DNA of 64,000 nucleotides. Origin: Siphonodentalium dalli (lineage: Eukaryota > Mollusca > Scaphopoda > Gadilida > Siphonodentaliidae). The DNA is taken from positions 128,823,605 to 128,887,604 of the forward strand of contig CP136064.1 of the NCBI GenBank assembly GCA_032622095.1, read 5' to 3'. Made by a program: the position numbers and the translations under genes. Positions 34,801 to 49,800 of the stretch are shown here, piece after piece; position 1 is the first letter of the stretch, and every line of letters starts with the position of its first letter. The notes below the pieces were generated by a model that saw nothing but the letters and a program-made list of their open reading frames with translations, ran no database searches and was not told the origin of the DNA.

Positions 34801-37800
34801 GTTTTACATGGATCATACACACTGTGTAATATGTGTCCGCTGACAACCCAATCATTGCGACCGTGTTTGACCACAGTGAGTTAAACTCTGAACCGCTGAA
34901 GAGCCGTTGACTGGGACGAAGTCGTCAGGCCGCTTAAAATAATTATTCGCGCGATAACTCAAATGGTCGACGTTCTGTTTAAATCATTGTCAGTCTTCTA
35001 TTGATGTTAATACCAGTGATGGCCTCTTCCCCAACGCAGGGGGCTATGACCCCCAACATGCACGGGGAGCTATATTATCCCAGAAGCTACCGAATTCACC
35101 ATTGCATATTTCCTCGACAGGGGGTGTGCATGCAGCACCCTGAGTCCTGACACCCTACTTTATAAATATCGTAGTCATGTCTGTCGTGTCTGTTTTCTAC
35201 GAGTGATTAATCTAATATGCAGCAATTTATGCTATTCATATAATTATGAACATATTATACAGCTTTAAATTTAAATGCATGGTGTTGCTGTTTGTCTTTA
35301 TTCGGCGAAAGGGTTGCCTAGCTACGAGTTCCCAACTACGTCACCTTTCCTCTCTTGTTTTATACAGTTATACATGTATACGCAAAATTTACAACTATGG
35401 AATATTTAAGTAAAACATTATATTGTAATTCTTGCCCAGATAATCCCGGCTGATACATTCAATTAACTCCCTTAGTTATTGGAAGCTTTCGAGAACCAGC
35501 CCCTCCCCCAATCATGGATTATGGTCGAAAATGTTATAATTCAAGCTTGTGACAGTTAGGAGCTTGTTCAACCTTTGGCTTGAGAAACATATATATAAAT
35601 GGGGGGGGGGGGGGGTGTCACTCTTTTTAATTTCAACGCTGGACCTGCATTATTTTTTGGCGCTATGATGAATATTTGCAATCCCAATTGAATTAATGGT
35701 ATCACATGAGCTCGCTCTCAAATTATCAGAGAAATCTCAACAAGCCGGTATCATCCTATAAAAGAATTCTGCATATTTTATTTTGTTTTGGATGACCCTG
35801 TTTCCAAGAAATGACAGAAACAAATCAAGTATAAAATCGACCGGCTCTAATCCACTTTTCGAAATGAATTATAACTCGTGAAAAACAGCAACATATATCA
35901 GACAAGAATTACTCATTTCGGCATCCATGAAACATCCATGAAAGAAGACATGTTTATGACTGGCCTGAAATTTCTTGATGGCAGTTTGTTTGATAATGGC
36001 TTATAACTACTCACTGGTGAAATTGACCTCTCGCGCGGAGGTGATTAATTTTGTCAATTATTGGTGTGGCCATGTAAAATACATGTATTTTACATACAGA
36101 CATTACATGCATGTGTGTATCCACCCTTATGATCAATGATGTTTATAGGAAATCGGATTCTCAATCATGATCAAATATATCGTGTTTCGTGAACCATTGA
36201 CCACACCAAGAGCCAAAATTGTGCTTGATATCGACTTTTTTCCATCATTAACACACGCGAACATATAACTTCCTTTCACCGAATTGCAGACACAGAAGCG
36301 GAGAACGACGAGCACTTATCCCTCAATGGATGAAATATTATTGTTCGTGCAAAATATTGCCAGGAAAAATTAAAAAAAAATGAAAAAGAACGGTATTCGC
36401 TCTGTTAACATCTGACTGCATTATTACTACAATAATACACGCATGTTAATAATATGAGGTACCGCGGTATAATACTCTTACTGCACATGTATTACACTGT
36501 GGATTATATAGCTATCAACAGTGTATTGTAGCAAAAACACTGACCACTTTGTCAGAAAAAATACCAGTCAATTTTGTCGGCTAGCATGTGAGAGTATAGC
36601 TTGTTGATCAGACAACACAGAAATCCTTCAAATAAGTCTCCTAGCACTTAATGCCTTTCCAATTCACAACCATATATTCACAAACATGTTGACTAATATT
36701 GCATTGTCTGTCTATAGTGAACAGGGCACCGTGCTAACACAGATGAATACCGGGGATTTCTTCGGAGAAATCGGCATTCTCAACTTGGATGGTGGAATCA
36801 ACAGGTGAGTATACAATAAAATATTCGTCCTGAATAGGTATCATCAATAAACGTACATTCGATACCAGCAGGAAGTGCCGTAAAATACGGCATAATTCAC
36901 GGAGCATAACCACAGTGTAAACGGAGCATAACCACAGTGTAAACGGAGCATAACCACAGTGTAAACGGAGCATAACCACAGTGTAAACGTAGATATGATC
37001 GACATCCCAAACACGATATCTTGTACATAAGAATTAAATACACGGCGCATCTGTCTGCAATTTGTCTGTCGACAGAACAAGCGTACAGAACAAACTACAT
37101 TATCTAGTCTAACCCGCATTACAATATGAATGGGACATAACGGTTGTATATCCAGGGCCGTAAATGCTAGGGTGCATGAGGAGTGACAGTCCACAACCCC
37201 TTCAAGTACTCCAGGCAGTGTGCTTCCGTCGGGCAGTTGTCGGGCAAATACATTGTAACGTTTTCCATATGAAGATTTGTTTGAATTGAATTATTGATAA
37301 GGAATAGTGCCCGGCACAGTTGTTAAATAGTACATGTAAACATACACCATTGTGCCCAACAAAGTCGTAAATAGTATACATAACATTACAGCAGACCATG
37401 CATCGGAATGCAGCATACAAGCTCTATCTGTGTTGTCCAGTTCTAATTTTACTGTTGGTTTGTTTGTTTTTATTAATGAGATTACTGCTCACTGCCCTAC
37501 ACCACTGTGCAATTTATGATCAGAGACTAGTTTCGGTGTAAATTCCAAGGATGCTCATTGTGAATTATTCCATATGGTGAGTACAACTGGACCTGATGGT
37601 GGGGAGGGGACGTCTCCTAGAATATCCCCACCTCATGCTTCATGTCCGTCGTCGATATTTGTCTTCAGTCTATCCTGAATTATATAACGTCGGGCAATTT
37701 GACGGTGACGTCGGGCAAAGATACATTACACCACCTAATATGTTGTGAAAATATGGGCTTGGGTATACTGTCAACTATTGATCCGGGTCCAATAAACCGA

Positions 37801-40800
37801 AATTTAGTTGACTACAAATACGAATGTAAGTCGGTGGTCACTCTTCTGGACAGTGTATGTGTGTCAATGTGGAGATCTTTGCCCATCGTAGTTGATGATC
37901 TTCCCCTATGCTCTTCCCAGGAGAACAGCCGATGTGAGATCAGTCGGATACTCAGAATTGTTCGTGTTGTCGAGAGAAGATGTGCTCGCCGCCCTCAAAG
38001 ATCACCCAGAAGCCGAGGTATATTCCATATTATTTTTACATATATATCAACTAATTTACTGATGAATCAAATTTTTATGTTTGTTCTATTGCTAAATTGT
38101 TTGAAGAATTTAAGAAAATTCCCTTTCAAACAGCATTATGGGATTTTCAATACCAGTTATAGTTTGCAATACTTATTATATCCTTTGTAATAACGGTTAT
38201 ATGTGTATTGTAATTGCACACATGCACACCATGATTAATGCTAATAATAATATTATATGATATATGAGCACAGGTATGTGCTAATAATAAGATAGTAAAA
38301 TTTAAACAAAAACAAGATCTAACTGGGAAAAGAACATTATGAAAAAGCAATAAAGACACCACCACATGTATATGACAAAGATGGGGAAATGGCTAATATA
38401 AGCATCACACTTTCTGCCAAATCCCATTCTCTAAAATAATTGTCTTTATGTATATTATACAACTCTGTTAATTAATGTGCATGATTTAGAGAAATAAATA
38501 TGTTTACACCAACATGCCGCTCAATAACGTGGCAATTTAGAGAGCATGCTCAATCAATTTTCCGCCATGACTGGTGTTCAAAATTTGACTCAACTTACAT
38601 TCCTGAAATAAGTTTTTGCTTATATTGTGCATATATTCTTAATATCTTCCTGTAAACGCAACTATACATGTACACGTATATACACTATATTTACGGTCGG
38701 TGCAACACAACCTGATTCGCATTCGAATTAGAATATATAGTCGCAACGATCTCTCTTATGTTCTGCCAATCACCCCGTTACATATTATACAATGTATTAT
38801 ATCATTTCATATACGAGTTCATTTTTACTGTAGATAGATGGATCGATCCTGTCCAGTCATTCTTATTTTTATATTGTTTTTTAGTATATCGATTTTCATC
38901 GTGAATAAGTTTGATCTTTGCATGGTGTGTTTGATATGTATCGTGTAGCCTTTTTAATTTATGCATGATTTTTTATTTGTATGCAACTTACATTTAAAGG
39001 TACCCAATCCGATTCGATGGTCCCCATATCATCCTATTCCAACAACAACAACATTTTTTGAAATGCCGCTTCAGATATCAGAATCGAGAAATTGCCCCAA
39101 AATAATGATAACCACAGTCAACAATAGCATAAAATTGCCCAAAAAACCTGTTATTTATCAACATTTTGTATAACGAAATTTTACCTGTTTGTCAAAGATC
39201 TGACAAAAAAAGCCACTTGATTTTAGAGTTATCTATCTTCATCCGCAATTTGGTCCGAGACCGCATTCACGTCGACTGTTTACTTAAAATTATCGGTGGT
39301 GAAAAATTAATAGATTTCAAACATCGATATCTGATCACTCTGAGCTTTGATGGATGGGTTCCTCGACTAGAATCAAATATCCCCCCCCCCCCCAAGCCAA
39401 GAAAATGGTAATTTGCGAGAATTAATACGGATTATGCATCTTTAACATGCACGGGTGGGATAAACATTGTTTTTGAACAAATATACACTGCTGTTTCAAT
39501 CCTCAAATAACTTTCATTTTGTGACGATTATTGAAATGGATTATAGTACGCCCGTATAGTTATCCATTTAAATAATTTACTTGGGATTGGGTCAACGAAT
39601 TTGACCGTTTCACGGTGAATAATTCGAGAAATAATGCGCTATAATTTGGAGCACAACATGTGGTTTTGAAGACACGATTGTAGTTATGTATGTCCATACT
39701 CAACCAGTTTTTGGCTACTTAATATATAGATAGTCTAGCGGTATATAGTATAGCTTATCTCTCGTTAAGTTTGTGACGTGTTCATTTGGGTAGACTATTA
39801 TTTCATTTTATTTATCACATTTATAGCTATATATCACACTAAACCCCCATTGTATCATATAAAAAGCAATTACATATTTCATTTTATCCCGCAGGGTCGT
39901 AACACAACAAAGACAGGTCTGCCTGATTGACTAGCTTTATTTAATGAATTATTAATCAAAAAGGTAGTCGTGAAATTATTGGTAGGATGTTCACTGTCCA
40001 GTTATCCATTTCTTGCTTCGCGTCTTCCTTTTTTGGCCCACAATGCGCCATGGCCACAAGCAAACAAGCTGAGTCCGTGGGAACCAGGACCTGAAACGAG
40101 ACACTAGACCCCCTGGTTAGTGATGCCTGCGGCACTGAATGCCTCAGGATCACTAAACAAACAAACAAACAAACAAAAAAACAAAAGGGGGAGGTGGGGG
40201 TAATTTCAAACAAAAACATACTTTCCCCAATTTTCGAATCTTGCGAAAAGACCTTGGTCCTCTCACGACTTGATCACGTGCCTCCGGCGATATAGTTCCG
40301 CTCTCCCGATTTACCGAGAACGATCAGCGCCTTGGTTATATATTACCCTGATGCTGCTGAGAGTTTTTGGCAACATTGCGAATAAATTACCAGGCAGTTG
40401 TTGACTTATTAAATCTTATTAATGATCATATAGTACTGCATGTTAATCCCACCAATGGAATTTGTGTATCGATCCGCATGATCATTCAAATCTTTATTTA
40501 GCAACTGACCCAATCGGGCACGTGATCTTGTTTTGGTTCTATTCTTAGTTTTGGTAAACAACTGCAAACGTGTCTCTCTAGCTGTCATGTTTTAGCGACC
40601 CGACGGGATAAATGCGGTCGTTTTCTCTCACTGGTTATGAATATACGCGTGCTTCCCGGGATCATTTGGCATCGCCAACAGCAATTACCGCGCGTTTTTA
40701 CATTGATTCAGGCGGATTAATACTATTTCGAAAAGCAGCACATGGCACCAACAGCATACAATGCAGAATGATTGCTTTGTTCATTATAATTACATTATTT

Positions 40801-43800
40801 TCCAATTTCGTAACACTAACGTTATAGACACAAAAGCAAAGAGGCAAATTGGGGGGGGGGGGAGTTGCGCTGTTTTTTCCGTCGCCAGCCAGAGCACGCA
40901 ATACTATCGCATACTATACGGTTGTGAAGTGTCTCAGCCATCGATGTAAATGAATGCATTTTGCAGCTTTTTTTAAAGGATTTTGATTTGTTAAAAAACC
41001 ATAAAGCTCTAGTTTTTTTCATGTGATGTACAAGATCTTCAGCTCGTTATGTTGGGATATAAGATTTATGAAACGTGTTTGATAAATTTGACTCACAACT
41101 CGTCTACGACTCGTTTTGAATCAAATTTATCAAACTCGTTTCATAAAATCTTATTTCCCAACATAACTCGTTGTTAGAGATCCTCTACATATATACGATT
41201 AGAAGCATGTCATCGAGAGGATAACTTAGGTATACTTACAGCACAAGTATCGTACGTTTTGTCGGATGTTCCAATGCACTCTAAACGTTGTTTGAATGTA
41301 TCGACCATTTAGAAACCATTGGGGCTATATAACAAAACATTTTATGCACATTCGCTATATATATATGCATGAAATGCAGTGTCGTGCATTCTCACTCACC
41401 GAACCTTCATCGGCGACTCACACTGAATTGGTTAAGGTCTCGTGTTTCCATTTTTAACGTATCCATGATCTCCAAAACGCTAATTTGTTTTTAAATATGT
41501 ATTTGCTCCATAGAAAGAAGAGTCATAATAATAAATACAATGTTGTGACCAAACAGAACTTACATACATGTATAGACACAACCGAAAAGTACAAAAGAAC
41601 AATCAATAGAATGCACTTGTCAATTCCGTACGGGGATGGGGGGGGGGGCTCAGTTTATGAGGCTCCAAGATACTATCAATCATGATGCGAGACACTCATA
41701 GGCGAACAAGTAGTGTTGAGAAACCTAAGCACCGCATAATTGCACTAAACACCCCATGAGGGCGCATGCGAGTATGCAATTCGAATACCCCATATATACA
41801 TGTAGTACTGTTTAAAGTCCTAACATTATTTATTTTTGTTGAGATAACTTTTTTCTTGAATCTATAATCCACATGTTTTGTATAAATTTTGTATTATTTG
41901 ATAACCATAAATTTTCTTTATTTATTCATCCGCATTATATACAACTGCTCAACCCACTCGCGGCCTATCCGTGTAAACCGAGGCATGTAAGTGTCCCGCA
42001 TAGGTCTATTGTTGTTTTTTGTCCATTTCGAGGAATCACAATCACGAATTGACCGAATATTGTTGAAATTAAATTATGATGGGAAAGCTCCACCGAGAGC
42101 TTCGCATTGATCGTCGCCTCGTATTAACTACCTGGATTATATATAATCCTAGCTGGTGAATACGACCCCTGGTGTCAACGGGACCTATCTAATAAGATTA
42201 TCCGGGTAAAACTACCCTTATATACAAATAATCAGTTCCGACGGTCCAGCCGTTTGATCGCCTATAGCCGGACAAACAAAAACAAAAACGAACAAACATA
42301 ATTGAGTTTTATTGGTACAGATAACAATTTCGTTCTGTCATGAGAGTGGCATTGTGTATTGAGCCACTTGTGTACAATGGCTATCGTCAGAGACTTGAAC
42401 TATCTCAGTGGCACAATAATAATAAGGTGCCTATTTTTCGGTCTCAAAGGGTATCTCTGTTGTCGGGGATAAAATGTGCGGCCATGTCACAATCACATCA
42501 CTTATAGTGTCAATGTATTATTTGGCGTACATAAATTGCGTACTCTGAACCCACGGATTTACCAGAATATAACAACCTTTCTCGCTCGGGATGGATGTGC
42601 ACTTGATGAACCATACCCGGTAAAGCTAAATCCCGGTATAATGCGTCCGACGAAATCTACCCCCATATAACATGGTATGTACTCTGTAGAAAGAAAATGT
42701 TGCACATATCCCTCATTGAACTGTACTGGTAGTCCGCTGCGCCATGTTTTGTTATCATCCTCCCCCCCAGTTTCGCCCGATTTTCACGTATTTTCTACTG
42801 ATGTACACCGGTTATTTTCCACATGCAGACAGGATTTCAACAAAATGTGTACAAGTTATATTGTCCATGCATGAGCTGCGTAAAACGCACTAAATTCCGA
42901 TATATATATTGGGAAAAGTTTACCTATCCCCTTTGAGTCGGTACACCTTATTTGTTTTACTTTAAACACGAGTACCATTATAGAGTTGTCGCCCGCTGTC
43001 GAGGGAGAAATTAAGATTTGTCACCCGCTCGAGAACGGAATGTCTCCCGAGGAGCGCAGCTCCGAGGGAGACAATCCGTTCTCGAGCGGGTGACAAATCT
43101 CAATGTCTCCCGAGAAGAAGGGCAACAACTATTTTGTTATCTGATTACTACAGAAAACAATCCTTGCCACCCAGACGTACGATGTTACACTGAGTCACGA
43201 GTGCTTTCTTTCCCGATTATTATTATATATTTTCAGTAACTTCGTATCGTCCTATAGGATTTCTGTTCTATAATCGATAGTCAAGCCGTTAAGCGTTTGA
43301 TAATCACCGTTTATTTACGATCATTTTGCTGGTTAAAACGTCAATATCGGTCCATGCAATGTAAACCAACAAGCCATATAGATATTATCCCCTTCTGCAA
43401 TTGAGCATATTCAATGTCATCTTGTTCGCGGAATTTATTCGCGATGTTCACTTAATTACAATCTTCCCCCGAAAGTTATTGGGTAGTTGTCGATATCATT
43501 AATGTACATTCATATATTTCAATGCTTCGAAGTAGATGGCGATCCCCACACAAAATACTTCTATAATCATAATGCAGACATCGCGGAGAGGTCTGATATG
43601 ATGATAAGCGTACAGGACCATTCGCGACAAACGTATGCACTACGTTGTCCACTAGCAAGCATGTATAACCAACCAACCTCAAGAGATCGACTCGTTCAAT
43701 CTTGTACCATAATGTCGACATGAATATATTGAATCACCGAAATGTTTCGATGTAAAAAGTACATAATAATGCTTGTCAGATAAAAGTATCAACTTAAAAG

Positions 43801-46800
43801 TTCGAATATTATTGTTCACTAAATATATGCAAATTAGCAAACACCCGTTTTTTTGCGAATCCGTGGGTATATAAGATTTATGGCCTTAGTACGCCGTAGT
43901 GATGTGAAATAGCTGAGGTACTGCAGTGTTTGTGTGTGTGCTTAGAGATATTCTTGCAATATAACATCAGGCGGGCGACAAAAACAATGTCTCCCGGCTC
44001 AGCGGGCGACAGTGTGATTTGTCGCCCGGCACGTGACAGGACATGGGCCAATCAAATAGGTATAAAATAGGGAGGAGGGTAACAATGTCTCCTGTCTAAC
44101 TGGACACTGCCATATGACCCCTACATCAGGTAAATATCCACACGGGTCATATGATCTTCGATCCCATTATGCTTATATTTCAACAATATTTGGTCATTTC
44201 GTAATTCGAGATGGACAAAAACACTAATATGCCTTTTTGGGACATGTCTATGCCTCTGATATAGGTCGCGATGCGGATGGGCAGTGCGATTAGTAAGATG
44301 CATAAAGACTTCTCAGGGTTGCCTTTTTCTATCAGCGTTAACGGCACATGCACGCAATCTGACTTCAATTTAATGCCCCAAGCTTGATGGAAAGTGAAAG
44401 AAAGACGTGATTCATACCGTGTCTCGAACATTAAGATATATATCAAATGGCGTCCATTTTAAAGATGTCCTCGTTTTCGTGGTGGTTATATCGTTATGTG
44501 GTGGTTATGCTGTGCATCTCAGTCTGGCCTAGACGAAGTTGACGCTGGGTGTTGAACACCGACATGTGCGAAATCTGGACAAATGTTCATGCTTGATCTA
44601 AGTTTGGGGGGCATCTAAATGCGCCATTCCGATCGTTTCATGGACATTTCGATAAGAATTTATATTTTTCACGCACATTTGAATCAATGAACACATCACT
44701 AGGCCAGTGTCTCGACCTGCTCTGATATATATAGAATATGTAGCTAGTGTCGTCGATTAACCCTTTAGCGTTCAGAGAGCCACAGAGCGCCCGGCCGCGT
44801 AGCGTCCAGAAAGCCTCAGAGCGCCCGGAGTGTTTTTTTTTCTTTTTTTTTCGGTCATAGTTTACAACAAAAATATTGCATTATAACACAACAAAATTAT
44901 CTTATTTTTAATGTAAACAATAACATGGATGTTACATTATTAATATTTAGTTTTTTGTTGGGTTTTGTGGTAGATTTTGTACAATTTAATCGACATTTCA
45001 TAATAAAATCGTAATAAAACGAAAACTGCGTCGTCGCGGTGCTATTTTTCAAGTCGACTAAATCAATGTACTCGCAATTGTGATCTGTGTACAGCCATCT
45101 AATATAGTTTTATTCTACAGATTTTTATTTACAAACTTTATTTTTATTTCTAATAGAATATTTATTTGACTTCTTTATGTTTTTGAGCTAATAATAATAT
45201 GCAACTGAATTAAAAAAGTCCAATATCATGATTTGACCAGCGAAGCAAATACAGTTCCGAATCAACTCCAAGACACCTGCGCTGTTGCAGTGTTGGTGTT
45301 ACTAGAAATGTTCTCAAATAAAACTGTCATTTGATTTGATTTTTTCCCTCATTCATCACAAGATCATATGAATAATATTTTATTTTAATACACTGAGTGA
45401 GCAATTTTGAGAATTCAATAAAGTTTTGATCGGAAAGTTCGACAACATTTTTGATTTTCTCTTCAGTTACACGTCCCAACGTCACGCCAATTCAGCCCAA
45501 TATTGTGGGCACGGGGATTGCCTGGATTAGTACCCAAATAAATTATGTTGTTAAAGCGCATTGACAAATACATAATCTTGAGTATATTCTCCACACTATA
45601 ATCGAAAAATACAAAGGAATGGACACAGGATTCAATCCAAATGGTTTATTTAAAAAACACTCCCGCCAAGAAACCCCCACTGATGACGTGCGCAAAAAAT
45701 ATGTACCTACAGTAAACACGTGTTGTTGGAAACTGGGGCGCACAATGGGGACTGTCATTTATCATGGCTATAACTATTACCTATTCGGTAATTCATAAAT
45801 GACATTCATTGCAAATTCAAACAGAATATATCTTAGATTTAGTATTAGTATCAATTGACCATTTATCGAATGTTGTCATTGAACTTATTGATCAGCTGAT
45901 GACGATGAAAAAACTAGGAACCTTGTCGACGTCATAGCAGCAATGATAAAATACTGTAGCACAAATTTAGGTGCATCGGCCGTTTTGTTCTCTCGTTTGA
46001 TTAATACAATTATTATTCTTCGCGCATTGACAATTACATAATCTTGAGTATATTCTCCACAACGTAATCTAAAAATACAAAGGAATTGACACACGATTCA
46101 ATCCAAATGGTTTATTTAAAAAACACTCCCGCCAAGAAACGCCCACTGATAACGAGCGCAGAAATTTGTACCTGCGAACACGTGGTGTTGGAATGTGGGG
46201 CGCACAATGGGGACTGTCATTTATCATGACTATAACTATTAGCCATTCGGTAATAAATAAATGACATTCATCGCAAATTCAAACAATATATCTTAGATTT
46301 AGTGTTAGTATCAATTGACCATTTATCGAGTGTTGCCATTGCACTTATTGATCAGCTGATGACGATGAAAACATCTCGGAACCTTGCCGACGTCAGCGCA
46401 ACAATGATAAAATACTGTATAGCACAAATGTGCATCGATCGGCCGTTTTGTAATTCTCTCGTTTGATTAATAAAATTATTCTTCTCCGCGCATTAACACT
46501 GCCAAATACTCAAGTAAATTGGCCATATGATGATGTGAAAAATCAAAGAAATGACATTGTATAACATTAGTTACTTTTATTTGAACACAAGAGTTCACGA
46601 GACAAACGCGGCTATTTTTAAATTGAAAGTGCGCAAATGCGCAAATCAATTCCGAATAGTGCTGCATTTACCGCGAATTACTTATCGGCACTGTCTTGTC
46701 ATTTTATATTGAATATGATTACTCAAAATTTCACTAAGAGAAAGCACTTTTCTCGATCGTAAGATACAATGTAGGCACGAAAGAATTGTTTAATTTATTA

Positions 46801-49800
46801 ATTGCACAAGATATGTGCGGTGCGAATGTATTGACTGCAATGTCAAGGTAAAAAACCGGTGCGCCAAATTGAAGTAAACAAAAAAACACGTGCGTTGTAA
46901 TCGATGGCACAATGTTGACTAGTTTGGACTAATAATGCAGTCAATTGTAACTGGATTTACACGTAACTATCCAAGAGTTGATAGGCCACTTGATGATTTA
47001 TGTTATGTTTCATTTCACCACGTAGCCATTGCTTAGCCTTAAAACATTAATAAATCACCCAATTTCGTGATATGGTTTTCCGACAGAGAAATTGAAACTG
47101 AAAATCACATTGATCTGTTGATAAAACAAAACTTACCCTTTGTTTGTTTATTATACTTCCATGTTTTAACATGGAAGTATATTGTAATTCTTCTGGCTTT
47201 TATTATTATTTTTTCTTTTCTTATTATTCCAATAACACCCTTATATCTCGGGAACGGCTGAACCGATTCACCTGCGGTTTTTTTCTTCAGTATAAAACCT
47301 TGGAAGATCTCGCTAAATAGCCTATTGAGAATTTCGTCCGACCCTTGACCTTCGGAGTTATCGCCATTTTGTTGATATTTGAGGTTTTTTCGCGACACAA
47401 AAGTAACTTGCAAAATCGATGTTTGAATTCTTATATCGTCAAAATGGCTTGACCGATTGATTTGAAATTTGGTACTTGCATAGCCATGGGGTATACGAAG
47501 TCGATGTATAAATAGGGAATTTGGTCTGACCTTGACCTTTGGAAACAACGCTCTTTATCTGTTTTATTGTTGTTCCAGTATCTCCTCCGAAACGGCGTTA
47601 GATATCGAGTTCGGACTTTTTTCATTATTTGCGCATTTATGTGTGCTATGTACCACCGAAAAATATAGGGTTCGCACTTCCGGTTTAAAAGTTCGCTACT
47701 GGTCCAATGATAAAACAACGCTCTTTATATGCAATTCAGAAGGGCTTGAGATATCGAGTTGGGACTTTTTGCATGATGTGCAGCAAACTCTGCGCTCTCT
47801 AATGATATATATAGTTAACGGATTTCACTTCCGGTTTGCGAGAACGGGCGTGTTGGTATGTATCTCAAATTGTTTTTGGTGCAGATTTTGATGGAATTTG
47901 GTGGATAGAATCTGTGGTTGCCGAGTATTACTATCAGCTACAGTGTCACCATACTGATATGTGTCTCATGAAAACTGACGCTTTATCAGGTGACACAATT
48001 TCCGTCATTGGCGAACATGGAAGTATCGAAATTACTGTGCAATTACATTTTCATTCTAGTTACATTTATTGTTATAAAATATAAATATAAAACCTACTAA
48101 ATATTCAGCATACTATCATGCTTGGGGAGGGGGATTCACAACTCTGATATTTTTTTACTCCCAGTACCCATCCATACAGATGAACATAATTTCATAAATC
48201 AAGAGCCACATAACATTTAGTAATAATACATGTTTTTCCCCAAAAACTTTGACGTCACCAGAAAGTTCTGTCGGATGGAGGTAATGACGTTAGTCATATT
48301 ACTGTTGGGTAAAGGGTTAAACTGTTTATGTCCGTGAGGGGGATTTGAGCATCTATTGGGCGAGGAGGCTTTGCCGAGTCCAATAGATGCCAAATCCCCC
48401 GAGCGGACATAAACAGTTTAGGAGACAACATTAGCTACATATTTTATTTATCCATCGCGCAAAACTTTCCCTTTGTGAAGTTAATCCGTCATATTCCTCA
48501 GTTGTACATTCGTTACTTCGATGATGCCCTTACGTTTAGTAGGTCAAGCAAACTAATTAGCATTCACGACGTGCAAAAACCGGATTGCAGCTTAGAGCGA
48601 AATAGTTCGTTGGGTTTTTTTTATAGTTATTCTAAGCTGGCTTGTACTAATGGTTTGTAGATGTTTTTGAGCGAAGACATATCCGTTTACGATTTTTGTA
48701 TCAATTGCGTCAATTATGACGATAAAAACGTCCCAAAATCACATTGACGTCATTTAGGTCGGTTGACGTGCCTAGTTACCTGCGCAATTTGATTATGCAA
48801 TTACGTCATGAAAGTAGTACTAACCTAATAAATATAGAATATGTAGCTAGTGTCGTCGCTTAAATTGTTTATGTCCGTGAGGGGGATTTGAGCATCTATT
48901 GGGCGAGGCTCTGCCGAGTCCAATAGATGCCAAATCCCCCGAGCGGACATAAACAGTTTAAGCGATGACATTAGCTACATATTTTATTTATCCATCGCAC
49001 AAAACTTGCCTTTTGTGAGGTAAATCTGTCATTTTCCTCAGTTTTACATTCGTTACTTCGATGACGCCATTACATTTATTAGGTCAAGCAAACCAATTAG
49101 TATTCATGACGTGTGAAAACCGGAGTGCAGCTTAGAGCGAAATAGTTCATTTGCATTTTTACATAAATTATTATAAGCAGACCTTGTTCTGATGATTTAT
49201 AGATGTTTTAGAGCTAAAACATATATCATTTTACGAATTATTTTAGTGAATTATACACGATAAGAACGTTCTGAAATCAGAATGACGCCATTAAGGCCGG
49301 TTGACGTCCCTAGTTACCTGCGCAATTTGCATATCAAATTACGTCATAAAAGTAGTACTAACCTAATAAAGCTACGTTGACCTAATAAAGCTACCTTGAC
49401 GTAATAAACGTAACGTTTATTAGGCAGGCTTTATGTAGGCAATAGAGGTAGTGAGCGGTGGATAAAGATAGATACGTTGACCTAATAAAGCTACATTGAC
49501 GTAATAAACGTAACGTTTATTATGTAGGCTTTATGTAGGCAATAGCGGTAGTGAGCGGTGGATAAATCTATTTTTTATTTGTTTCTCACCCCATATCGTT
49601 CAACGCAAGAACTGCTTCAATCTGGTATCGAATAATTAATTTTCATGCCATCCCTATTTTCATCACAATGGGTCAATTAATTGTCTTGCCACGAATTTCT
49701 AATGTAGGCATTTGGATGCCAGTCGCTGGGTGGATTTGATCGCTCAAATATTCCGAGAGCAAATATAATATTCACAGATTTCTTTTCTTTCCTATGTGTA

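Larger units (their letters stand above)
44761..48316. mobile_element. piggyBac-like non-autonomous element, 3.56 kb, TTAA target
   Basis: It begins CCCTTTAGCG and ends GGTAAAGGG, with TTAA on both sides (44757-44760 and 48317-48320). CCCTTTA termini with a TTAA duplication are characteristic of piggyBac. The left end carries GC-rich subterminal words twice (CACAGAGCGCCCGG, CTCAGAGCGCCCGG), typical binding-site-like repeats. The flanks outside join into the left arm of a hairpin that occurs complete elsewhere in the array, which proves the insertion. No transposase frame is present. The interior holds a ~465 bp tandem duplication and another inverted-repeat element at 47153-48026. Confidence 0.85.

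Noticed and set aside
37642-38190. 182-codon open frame overlapping exon c
   Set aside because: It runs in a different register. The CNG-conserved residues are read in the spliced frame only.
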